A stretch of DNA of 64,000 bases from Hygrocybe punicea (lineage: Eukaryota > Basidiomycota > Agaricomycetes > Agaricales > Hygrophoraceae): NCBI GenBank assembly GCA_963556145.1, contig OY744464.1, forward strand, positions 620,001 through 684,000. The letters run 5' to 3'. How positions within the stretch are numbered: the first letter of the stretch is position 1; the number at the start of each line of letters is the position of its first letter. The notes under the pieces were generated by a model, which saw only the letters and a program-made list of their open reading frames with translations, ran no database searches and was not told the origin of the DNA. Shown here one piece after another: positions 44,128 to 54,674 of the stretch. The position numbers and the translations under genes were made by a program.

Positions 44128-44900
44128 GCCACCTTCTAGATTGCAATACCCAAACCTTGACCCAAACCTTCCATAGGTCTCAAAATGCTAGCTTGTTCTT
44201 TACCTCCCCCAGGCATCTCCATGCCCCACCATATGATTAGCCAACCTCAGGAAGAGTGAATCCAGCTTGCTATTGCTGCTATTCAAGAATCAGGCACCAA
44301 ACCCAATGGTGATCCATGTTATTCCATGCGCCAAGCAGGACATGATTTTGATGTTCCAAGATCTTCTCTTGGCCACCATTTACAAGGTTTGTGATACTGT
44401 ACAATGTTGTTTTGTAATACAACTGAGTATTTGCCAGGGAGAAAGACTTGTTGCAAGGCACATGTCAACAAACAACTTCTTACAGAAGCCCAGGAGGAAA
44501 TCTTGGCCAAATGGACTAAAATCCAAGGCAATCACGGTATTCCAATGACATACACATCTGTTGCTGTGTGCTGGAGCAATTTCAGGATGGCAAGTTGGAG
44601 AATCATGGCCAAGATGGTTCCTTAAGCATCATCCAGGTCTAAAGATGAAAAGGACAAGGGGTTAGAGCAGGCATGTCCAAAGGCCTTGAATCAATTTGAA
44701 GTTGATGAATTCTTCAACATGCTTGACAACATTATGATATTCTACTTGAGAATCTGTACAATATGGATGAAAAAGGTATTCAGCTTGGCATTGGTGTGAG
44801 AATTACTGCTATGGTTGATCAAGATCAGAAAAAAGTCTATTCCATTGAGGACAGGAACAGGGAGCTTGTTATGGTCATTGAAACAATCTGCACTGAATCT

Positions 44901-45366
44901 TAAGGTTGACCAAGGGTTGACATATGTAATAGGGTAAGATTTTCCAAGGGTTTTGAAGGGTTTGTTCTTGAATCATTATCTATTGCACATAGTGATGGAA
45001 ACTTGGTGGGAATTTCAAAGAGTTATATATGCTCTAGTTTCTCTCCAAAATTTAGATCAGATTTCTTCAGTAGTTATTGTGTAATTCCATTTTCAAAAAG
45101 GAGTGTTTTTAAAAAACCCTGAGGGGTTGAAAAACCCGGACCCCTGAGGGGTTTTGAAAAACACTCCTTTTTGAAAATGGAATTGCACAATAACTACTGA
45201 AGAAATCTGACCTAAATTTTGGAGAGAAACTAGGGCATATGTAACTCTTTGAAATTCTCACCAAGTTTCTATCACTATGTGCAATAGATAATGATTCAAG
45301 AACAAACCCTTCAAAACCCTTGGAAAATCTTACCCTATCACATATGTCAACCCTTGGTCAACCTTA
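44901..45366. mobile_element. 466-bp near-perfect palindromic element (foldback), inserted in pogo-like gene
   Basis: The left arm from TAAGGTTGACCAAGGGTT (44901) is repeated in inverse orientation ending at 45366, with the centre near 45133. Arms of about 230 bp have almost no spacer (GAGGGGTTGAAAAACCC at the centre). The direct repeat GCACTGA lies on both sides (44890-44896, 45367-45373; four extra bases ATCT on the left). After removal the transposase frame joins ICT to DGSIVHPP. Its terminal TAAGGTTGACCA equals the end of the element at 9997, so both probably belong to one transposase family. Confidence 0.85.
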
Positions 45367-45437
45367 GCACTGATGGATCCATTGTCCATCCTCCTGTGAT
45401 ATTCCAGGCTTTATGACAAAACTCAATGTGAGGTTGC

Positions 45438-45755
45438 TAGTGTATTGCATGGGTAACCCCTGGGTATTTTTGGCTGTACCCGTACCCACACCCATTGGAC
45501 CCATGGATACAATACCTGCAGGTTTTACCCATCATTTTAAGTCCTGGATTGTCCAAAACAGTCAAGTATTGAGCTAGATATGCTCAAAATACTCCAATAA
45601 GGTATTTTGAGCATATCTAGCTCAATACTTGACCGTTTTGGACAATCCAGGGCTTAAAAAAAGTTGGTGGGTCCAGGAATCCGTACCTGTACCTGTATCC
45701 GAGGTAATAGCCATGGAAAAACTCGCGGGTTTACCCCTACCTGTGCAATACACTA
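45438..45755. mobile_element. 318-bp hAT-like MITE with 8-bp target duplication
   Basis: GAGGTTGC occurs at 45430-45437 and 45756-45763. The ends are inverted TAGTGTATTGCA. Subterminal DNA has GGGTA/TACCC repeats, and the middle holds a 57-bp-arm hairpin (45539-45595 against 45600-45655, GTCCTGGATTGTCCAAAACA on one arm). Length, 8-bp duplication and lack of coding fit a hAT-derived miniature element. It sits in the pogo-like pseudogene, 64 bp after the palindromic element. Confidence 0.88.
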
Positions 45756-46690
45756 GAGGTTGCAACAAACCCTGTAATGCAAGGCTTGTCCTATTTCCTG
45801 TTGTACAGACCCCAATCTCGTAAAATCTACCAACAGCATATCTATTTCACCAAATGGTTGGACTGATCAGGAGCTGGGCTCCACATGGCTCAAGAATGAT
45901 TTGACCCTGCAACACAAGACAAGGCTGCTGGGCAGTACCATCATCTAATCCTAGATGGATGTAATTCACATTGTACCTTCACCTTCTGCAAGTATGCCCA
46001 GATAACAAACTTATAATCGTATGTCTTCCCTCACATACAACACATGCACTACAGCCTTGCAATGTCAGTATATTTGGCCCTCTCACATAGTCATGGAAGA
46101 GAGTTGTAACCCTCACACCCCAATCCCTCATTGCAATCAAGAAAGACAATCTACTGGTTCATCACCATGCTGACCATGTTGAGGATTTGAAGGCCCTCCA
46201 TCCTAGTCCAAATGCCTACACTGACAGCTCTCCCAAGTCCAGCTCCATCAGCTGCAACAGCCACCACACTCCACCATGATGCTGGTACAACATCCAGGTC
46301 ACCCATAGATGAATTGCCACATGATGAAGAGGAGCCAATGCAATGGTATCACATTGAGGTACCCCCACTACTTCTTGGTTCATCATCTAAGCATGTGCTC
46401 AGGGCCAAGAACATGATACTGAGAGACATCGTTATGCAAGCTGGTATCATGCTGGAGGATTATGCACAAAGGAGGCTGATAGATCTGGAGAACAAGAGGT
46501 TGAGAAAGAGGGTATTTATGAAGAAAAAGCCAAATAAACAAAATAAACAAACCTTGGGCCAAGCATGACATATGAAAGCTAATGAAAACTTGGACTTCCT
46601 TACTTGACAGGACTGGGAGAGCAGTATGAAAAATGTTTTCAAAGAGGTGGCCCTGCAATTCAAAATTCTGAAGAAGAATATTATTGAATA

Positions 46691-47689
46691 TCAGAATCTG
46701 TACACACAGGGTGCATGGTAGCATACTATGTAATGAAGTATGTTGAATTTATTAGAACAGTATACTAAATATTGTTATCATATTGTTGCACACAGTACTC
46801 AAAGTGTATTCAAAATGATCATTCAATATTTTGAAATAAAGTACATTACCAGTATTGAATGGCAATTTTACAGTACTACTTCAATAAGTTCAGTAAATGT
46901 CTTGTTATTGAAGCAGTACTCTAAGGTACTTCAAAGACTTGAACTCATGATATATTACACACTTGTTAATGTAATTCCAGAGTTTGAGGTCCAACAGAGC
47001 ACTCAATCACTCATGAAGTGGAGGTAAGAGCCAACAGCAAAGATTCCCACAGGTCACTGCCACTGTGCAAAAATATTCATAGCACCACAACAACCTTATC
47101 TAAAATTCTGACCTTCATATATCATCACCCTGGGACACATGACTACTGTGCCAGCCCATTAAATCCATAATAAGGTTCTCATAGCTCATGTAAAGTATTG
47201 CTTTAGCTTAGGTGGCTCACTTCCCACCCTAATACAGGAAGTGTTGAAAATCCCAGTATTTGAGCAGATTCACATTGAAAAAAAAGTAACATTTTACTCC
47301 ATGCAAGCATCTCAATCCAAGAAGTATTGACACAGCTATTGTTCATTGTGCAGCTACTACTCTAACTTATTATGCTTATAACTTGGCACATACTAGACAC
47401 AGCTCAAATGTAATAACACAGCTGAAAAGGCCTTTAAATAAAGAATAGATAAACAATAATCCCAATCTATTCAGTATTTCATGAGATAGTACATACACTA
47501 CTTCACACTTGAACTTTCACCCAAGTCTTTGTTTTTCTTATAAACCAAGAAAAGAAAGTGGAGCAACTGTCATGCTTTATGCAAATGGCTATAAACCTCA
47601 TTCCAATGCCATGATCTCACTACTTGGCGGTGTCTTCGTCAGAGAAGCTAGCTTGTATCTACGGAACTTCTGATGTTGTAGTCTTCTGG
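46691..47689. other. AT-rich gene-free stretch
   Basis: About 1 kb of AT-rich DNA with TATTGAA/AGTACT short repeats (46745-46930). No gene or bounded element is supported. It separates transposon debris from the host gene island. Confidence 0.45.
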
Positions 47690-48085
47690 TCAATCATTCT
47701 CTGGCGGCATGCCAAGGCAGGAAGACACGTGCTGTATCAAAGACCCTTCATTAACCTGTTGGACGGATAAAATAATACTCACGGTGTTGAACTTGAAATA
47801 ACGATACATACCTGAATGGAGCACAACCGCTCATCACGAATGTCCCCAACGGCAAACACTAATATCTAACCACAGAAACCTGAATACTGCCCACAGACTT
47901 GAGCTCCAACGAGTCGAGGAGAGGGACCGTAATCACAGTGTGCAGCATGATTGGGTGTTGGCGCAGGAATGGAATGGGACGATTCTCAGACTGCACAGTG
48001 GACAACCCTTCAGACGATCCAGAGTTGTAGAAGGAAAACAGAGGCAGCTTATAAAACGTCAACGAAGCACAGTTGACGCACACGT
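47690..48085 (-). CDS. 3' end of a gene of unknown function
   Basis: Minus-strand exons: 48080-47885 (VNCASLTFYKLPLFSFYNSG, PFLRQHPIMLHTVITVPLLD), a short intron, VFAVGDIRDERLCSIQ (47860-47815), then FNT and VNEGSLIQHVSSCLGMPPEN ending at TGA 47692-47690, joined by GT-AG introns. Composition and splice sites look real. The upstream part (right of 48085) is not readable as coding, so the gene may be truncated or have a distant exon. I do not recognise the family. Confidence 0.35.
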
Positions 48086-51000
48086 AGGCAGCATCGCGGT
48101 GAGCTTACTATCAGCGAGGGAGCCGGGGGAGGGGGGCTGGTTAGATTCGACACACGACTCGCTAAATGCCGCCGATAGCAAGACTTCTGGTTGCTCTCAC
48201 TGGCAGGCGCCCAAGTTCTTTGCTATACGGTATAACAAGTTCAACGCGATCCGACCATCCGATACGAAACGAATCTACAGCATAAATAAGCCCCGTGATG
48301 ACATTTACCTGCATTTTACCCCACTATCGCATCATACAGCAACGCACACCGCGTGATCAACTTTGGTCAGGGTCTGCTCACCTTGTTAGATTGTTCTCTT
48401 CACTCTACATCCTCCCACCGATCACTTGCTGTGGCCGTCATGCAGCATGGGCCTCAAGCGCCCTTCTCCAGATTCTACCACGCACAGGATTAACCCCCCC
48501 CCGTCTGTTTTATGGCGATTTGTGTTAGGGTGTCAAATTCAGCAACTGGTAGGGATGAAAAAGAACCGATAACTACCCTTGCGTGCCTGCAGATCATTAA
48601 GCAACACATCATAATAACCATCTCCCGCCCTTATTCTCGCCAAAACATCCACGGGGCGTTCACCATGTCCCTCTCCCGGCCTACGTCGTCGAGAACTTCA
48701 GGCCATTCCTGGGGACGTTTACATCAGAGGATCCATCCCGTATGGTTAAGGACGAGCACCTCAGTAATAAAAAGGCAGGAAAACAAATCCGTGCGCTTGT
48801 TTTCTCGGACAGAAAAAGAAAAAAAGCGGATCGCCAGCAAACAAACAAACAAAACCACACGTCTGAACAAGCAAAGCATGACATACCGTGCGATGTCCTC
48901 GGGTTCATGTGCGAACAACGTGGACTAGTTCGGTATTGGTAGGCACAGTGTATAGGGTGATCTTTGGCGGCTTTCAGGCGCTAGTACAGCATCTATCGGG
49001 CAAGGAAGGAAAAAAAAACGGGAAGTCAGAAAAAACGTGAAAAGGTTTTTTTAGATGTCGAGGACAACAAAATAATGATGCGAACCTTGGCCTTTGGTAT
49101 GGGTGAAATAATTCACAAACGGTAGTTAAGCCTTCACGGTGGTCAATTGCTTATTTGTACACCGGCAATGGGAATGACCGTATCAAATGCGGTTATCAAG
49201 CCGACGGGGGTGGAAAACCCCAATCCTCAAGAATTTATAATGAATTGTGCAAGTCAGGTCCGAGCGGGCCGAGTCGGGGAAAGTCATGGCACGCCCAAAC
49301 ATAAGTCAAATAGTCGACGAGTAGGACTCGGGCAGTCCTCCCGCTATACCCGCAGTCAAGAAAAAAAAAAGGCAGGAAAGAACATACGGCAGGAAGAACA
49401 GAAAGGGGATAAAACATACCGGAAAGGTTCTTACCGGGAGAGAGAGCACCTGAGTATTGAGTATTGGGGATAGCAATGAGTACTGCATGCAACAGTACGG
49501 CACTTGATACGAGAGATAAAGGGATGGCGGTGGCGGGGGGAGGGGGAGTTCCATTTCGAAAGTAATATTTGGGAAGGGGCCGAAGAAACCAGAATCCTTA
49601 ATTACAAGGTCTCCGAGGGTCAAAGTCACCGGTATGATACCGAACAATAGTTGAATTCGTCACGATGAGAACGGGTCTCCGAAACGGCCTTGGTCGTGGT
49701 TAAGTGCGGGGGGGTGGGCGGACTCAATCCGTTGTTTCGTTGATCCGATCGAAAGGCACGTAACCCTACCCGCATTTTGTGTGTTTGACAAGAGTGGAGA
49801 CAACTTGTAAGTTGATCATCATCATGATGAGTAGGCTGTGCTAGGTAGGGGGATTGCGGCGCAGTGGAGGTATCAAAACGATTAACCGCGCTAAACCATA
49901 AGGGGCTGTTGTAAAGTTGAGTAATCAGTATCGATAGAGCGAATTTACCCACCAGCAAGACGCCGCCCCCCAAGGCTAGTTTCATTCATTCAAAATGGAC
50001 GTGCGATTGTTCTGCGGAATAATGGCCCGAAGATATCTAAACGAGTTGTGAATGTAAATTTACGGCCTCAGATTTCTTTACTGCATGAGGGATGGGTGAG
50101 GCAGGGCCGTAGTCCGACGTGACAAGTGACGAGGCGTAACGGTCCAAAAAAGGCGAGTTAGAACCGAGAAACAGAAAGAGGATCGGGGGCGCAAATTGTC
50201 ATTTGGCATGTGGTGATGACGGCGCTGAATTGAATAGACCGACCCGCGTCGGCAACGTGGTGTCAGGAACAGAAGATCGTATATATTGGAGAAATTGGAA
50301 AAGTTTGGTCAAAATATGAAATTACCATGGTTTGAGCTTGTGGGCGCGGAACAAGACGAACCAGGGAACTTGAAAAAGCCAGGTATTAGACGCGATAGTG
50401 AGTCACTGCATGATCATGATTTTTGGGCGTCTGACGAACTGAATGGGGCGGTCGTTTGGACCAGGGACGATCAGATCAGGGGTGACGTTCTTGTTTGCAG
50501 GGAAAGCCAAAAGTGGCATTACAGCGGGCCCGGAGATGGCGGCATTCCGACCGTTGCCGTTGCTCGCTAAGACGGAAATATGGTTGACATGATGGGAGCG
50601 GGGGAGGCTTCCGCCCGCTGTCAATGATGGAGACGCTGGGGTTAGCAAGAAGGGGCGGAAAGTATAAAGGTGGGCGATAGAGGAAGGGGGGGCTTCACCG
50701 GCGACAGTAGGGAAGGCAGCAGGAGCAGAGTCTGGACTGACGCATGGAGGGGGGGCAGCAAAGGAGGGAGGTGATGGGAGCGTGAAAGACGGGAAGTGAG
50801 CGCCTCACCGTAATACCGAGGTGGCAGCTCAATGGCCAAATGAGGGGATGATGACGTTTAGCGCACAAAAAAGGGAACGACGGAGTGGTGGATTGATGTC
50901 ACGTGAGTGGGACTTCGCGCCTCGTTGTTGGCCAGGAGAAACTCGTGTTTGGGGCGTGGAGGAGCGGACGCGTTTGGCAGTGCAAAAGATGGACAGGAGT

Positions 51001-51503
51001 GTACACGGAAGTAATAGAACTGCAGGCAAACAGAGATGCGATCATATCGCGTTCCAGGTGCGCACTCCGCCACACATTACGCGAATCCGCGCGTGTAACA
51101 CGAGGCGGCTGCCTGTAGGGGAGATTTCCAGCGGGGGGAAAGAGAGCAACGCGTTGCAGAGCTGTCAGTCTCAGAGAGACGAAAGACAGCGGGGAGACGA
51201 CGACGACTGGTGCGCGTCGGCTGTCTCGGGGTGCAGTTGCGCTGGCGAGTGTCCGATGGGGCGCGATGGGACAGAGCGGGACCCCGAAACGTGGCAGCAA
51301 CTAGGCAGAGGTGGTCGGGGGAGCGAGAAGGGACGAGTTGCCTAAAAAGGAAAGGATAAGTCCCATGACATGCGGGCGGGCGGTGCCGAGCTATTTTATT
51401 TTGCGGTAAATTTACCAAATAGGAAAAAATAAAAAAAGATGGAAATTGAACCGGACGGCCGAGATCGTTGGCGGCGTTGGATAGGGACCATGTTCTCTAC
51501 CGC
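48086..51503. other. 3.4-kb gene-free region upstream of the GATA-like gene
   Basis: Balanced to GC-rich DNA with poly-A and GA-rich tracts, no transposon signatures, and no open frame with domain-like composition on either strand. It may be an extended upstream regulatory region of the gene at 51.6 kb, as often seen before developmental regulators, or hold a non-coding RNA. No specific sites were assigned. Confidence 0.4.
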
Positions 51504-51510
51504 TATATAT
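51504..51510 (+). promoter_or_regulatory. TATA box of the GATA-like gene
   Basis: TATATAT at 91 bp before the ATG, followed by a pyrimidine-rich leader (CTTCCTCTCTCCCCTCC) typical of fungal transcription start regions. Confidence 0.5.
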
Positions 51511-51601
51511 TGGTCATACACCGTTCTCAGGTCCGTCTTCCTCTCTCCCCTCCGTCCTTCATCTCCCCTCCCCCCCATCGCCGTCCCCGACGTCCTCCAC
51601 A

Positions 51602-54487
51602 ATGTCCTCGTCGCCCCACCTTGACCCCGTAAAACCAGATCCCTCACAGCGTTCCCCCACATCCGTCGCCGCTTCTTCCCCTTCCTCGGGCGATGCTCGT
51701 CTCGTCACTCTCCTCTCAGACACAATCTGCGACAGAGACGAGCTCCGTCGCGAGCTCGCAGCAACAAAAAAACGTGCTGAAAAGGCAGAACGTTTGCTCG
51801 CCACGTTTACCCAACCCAACTCAGCCCCGTCTGGCAACGGCGGTCCGTCCAGCACCCTCCTCGAGTACGAGGCCCGTATCGAATCCGCAGAGATCGCTCG
51901 TGATGACGCAGAAGCCAAACGACGCGTCCTCACTGACAATTGGAACCTCCTCGAACGCCATCTCCAAGTCCTCGAGATCCACGCATCAGAAGCTCGTTAT
52001 AGCTTTTCTCGCATGCTGGCGGACGGAGGCAGTCAGCTCGTCCTCGCAAATATTCCTCACCTTCAGTCCACACCATTATTCACTTCACAGCCCGCAGTCC
52101 ATCAGCCATCCCTCAACATGCCTCCCCCATCACATACTTCTCGACACCATATTCCTTCTAGTCGTTCCTCCTCATTGCGCGGCCCTGTATCGGTACCCCA
52201 TTCTTCAGCACCATTTTCCAACATTCCCCTTCCACCCCCGCCTAATCCTAAACTATATCCCCACAGTCGTGTTCGCCCAAGAGCCAGCAGTACAGATGGA
52301 TCTGTTGGTGTACCAGGTCAACCCCCCACAAAAAAGCCCAGAGGAGATCGTACTCGCGAATACGACGGGGACCGTAGAGCACGTGAGGATCGCGCAATGT
52401 TCACCGAATCGGTGAGTTTTTGTCTCTCCCCCAACCACTCGCTCTCTTCTCATCTCACGGAACAGCCCATTGACTCCCCTCATCTCCATGTGGCGCAAAC
52501 TCAACCCTACCACCTCTCACCACAATTCTCCAACCCTCCTCCATCCATCTCAGCCCAAACAGCACACTCCATCCACATTCAACACCGATCGAGTGATCTC
52601 GACCGTGATGAATACCACCAACAGCGGTTACGAGATCAAGTGAATGATCATCGTCAACGCGTCCTACCGCACGATTCCGCTTCCACCATTATGCGTCCGG
52701 GGCTCCTCCCACCCGGCGGAGCACACCCGGATCGACGGTCTCACCGTCCCCGACGTCCCCATTCCCGTTCGGGCTCCGTCGGCTCCCGCTCATCCAGTCG
52801 GTCAAGTGGGAGTTCCCTCAGCTTGGACGAGATGCTTCTTCAAGCTACCACTGGTGTAGACAACCCAGATCGACGGGGAACCGGTAACGGCCCGAATGGG
52901 TCCGCCGCAGGTTCAGTACCAACCCTACCCCCCGCTGCCCTCCGCCAACACGTATCACACAACAGGCAGCGAATTCAAAATCCTGCCACCACTCAGTCCC
53001 AGTCCGACATGGGGTACCCTCAACCCCGACATCGCCCTGATTCACCGCTATCGGACTACCGATCTCACCCTCATGCACGCCCGCGAGCTCCGCATCACCA
53101 GTCACAGCCTCAGCCAACCCTCATGACAGGACCAGGGATGAGCCCTGAGGCAGGGGTTGGGCCCCTGGCCCAGCCGGGCCAAGTACAGACGTACCAGACT
53201 CATGTATTCGCGCCTGTGGTGACTGGGGCGCCAGTGAAGAAGAACAAGTTTATGGGCCCAGCGGCAAGCCTTGGGGGAGCTGCCCCTCCATCGCCGGGGA
53301 TGGCCTCTGGGTCAGGAGTGGCAGCCAATACATCTGCCTGTCCTACCGGCGTTCCAGGTGGGTGAACAAGTAGTATATTGTTGTGCTATATTTCTGACCA
53401 ACTTCTCTGCAGCGGAGGCCGTCCCACAGCCCACGAGTTTCCCACCGACAAACGCACAAGGCCAGCGGATATGCAGACAATGTGGTCTTCCAGGGAGATA
53501 TAAGGATGGGAAATGTGTTGAAAAGTGGGGACCTGGGCCACACGGATCAGGAACCGTGTGCGATCGGTGAGTGGCGTTCATTGTTTTAACGGTTTTTTTT
53601 TTTGACGAAAGATTTTTCACGCATATACTAGTTGTCGAAAGAAGATGAAACGTGTTGAGCGGCGTGGTACTCTCGAAGGCCAACACAATGCGAGCCACCA
53701 CTCCATGTCTTCAATCGCGCCACCTCATCCAATCCGCCAATCCTCATCGCATTCGCGTAGCGCACAGTTGCCTGGAGGAGGACAGGCGTCAGAACGCGCT
53801 ATGCACCGATCTGATACACTCCTCGTCGCTCCCCAAGGCGCTCAAATCGGTCCTGGAGGCACGCATCTCCTCTCTCCAGAATCCTCATACGTTGACCGAT
53901 CCCCTCCCCTTCCCAAAAATACACGTGCACCTCCACCTTCCCCGCCTGCCATTGCGACTCTAGACGATGGCGGCGCCGGGTGCGGCGCAGCAGATGCCAC
54001 AACGGTGGGTGCAAGCCAGCTTCTTGCGCCAGCGTCGTCTCGAGCCCAGAGTCGCTCGAATTCTCGGAATGGACGCCCTCTTGTTCCGGGCGGACGTCGT
54101 CTCAGCGCGACGCCTACAATTCCGAGTGGTGATGCCCCCACGACCCGGTCCAAGCGCCGCTCGCCTCTAGGTTCGGGCCCGTCTAGGGGCAGAAGCACGG
54201 GTGGGTCTCCGCGGGTGGTGGTGGTTGCGGGGGTGGAGACCGCGGGTGAGGTTGATGCGGATGCTGAACCGGACGTGGATGCAGAAGCGGAGGCGGAGGT
54301 GGAGGCGGAGGCGGATGCTGATGCTGAAGTTGATGCTGATGCAGAGCCTGAGGGGGACGTAGATGCGGAGGCGGATGCCGATGCAGAATTGCTGGAGGCT
54401 GTGGATGCCGCGGAAGCGAACAGTTCAGGGTCTCATGGGGTTGCAGCTGCTGCTGCTGCTGGGTGGCTGAAAAAGGAGGATGTATAA
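51602..54487 (+). CDS. GATA-like zinc-finger protein, probable transcription regulator
   Basis: Exons: 51602-52410, 52466-53357 (the 55-57 nt between could also be read through), 53413-53566 and 53632-54487. The ATG lies in CCACAATGTCC. Near the N-terminus is a coiled coil (ELRRELAATKKRAEKAERLL and ARDDAEAKRRVLTDNWNLLE). Long Pro/Ser/His/Arg-rich disordered stretches follow, with a basic patch PPTKKPRGDRTREYDGDRRA. The finger is RICRQCGLPGRYKDGKCVEK..GTVCDRCRKKMKRVERRGT: C-x2-C, about 22 residues, C-x2-C and a basic tail, like GATA-type fingers; the intron at 53567-53631 falls inside it. The C-terminus has an acidic repeat (DADAEPDVDAEAEAEVEAEA) and a poly-Ala segment. Likely nuclear and DNA-binding; targets unknown. 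It looks intact. Confidence 0.82.
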
Positions 54488-54597
54488 ATTTTTTGTGTTG
54501 CTTTGCTGTGCTGTGTGTTTTGTTTTGAGCTCATATAGTTAGAGATTTACCATTGCTGCAGCAAATTTGTTGACCGATAAGCTTTTTCTCTCCACTT

Positions 54598-54605
54598 GTT
54601 TATAA
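54598..54605 (+). promoter_or_regulatory. probable TATA element of the uricase gene
   Basis: TTTATAAG about 70 bp before the ATG at 54675, in a 187-bp intergenic gap. The short gap means the promoter overlaps the 3' end region of the GATA-like gene. Confidence 0.35.
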
Positions 54606-54674
54606 GGTGGGTTTGATCGGGATTACCACACACAACGAATTCTACTCAAACCATTTTTTTGATATACCACCACC

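Larger units (their letters stand above)
44250..46690 (+). pseudogene. pogo-like (DDE_1, CENP-B-type) transposase, split by two insertions
   Basis: Segments in order: LAIAAIQESGTKPNG with GHDFDVPRSSLGHHLQG (44250-44390, psq-type helix-turn-helix); HVNKQLLTEAQEEILAKWTK (44465-44520, CENP-B/Tc5-type DNA-binding); LKMKRTRGLEQACPKALNQF (44635-44700); NMDEKG (about 44765, first catalytic Asp region); DQKKVYSIEDRNRELVMVIE to ICT (44820-44895). After the first insertion the frame continues TDGSIVHPPVIFQAL (45371-45415). After the second it continues ISISPNGWTDQELGSTWLKN (45820-45890), LILDGCNSHCTF (45940), IIVCLPSHTTHALQPCNVSI (46010-46070) and a coiled C-terminus to about 46690. Stops include two TGA just before and at the second insertion site and TAG near 46090, plus frameshifts. 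It would have cut and pasted a Tc1/mariner-pogo element; it is dead. Confidence 0.78.

Noticed and set aside
50829..51418. Overlapping Arg/Ser-rich frames on both strands before the GATA-like gene
   Set aside because: GC-rich promoter DNA gives chance open frames; none has a domain or is consistent with splicing.
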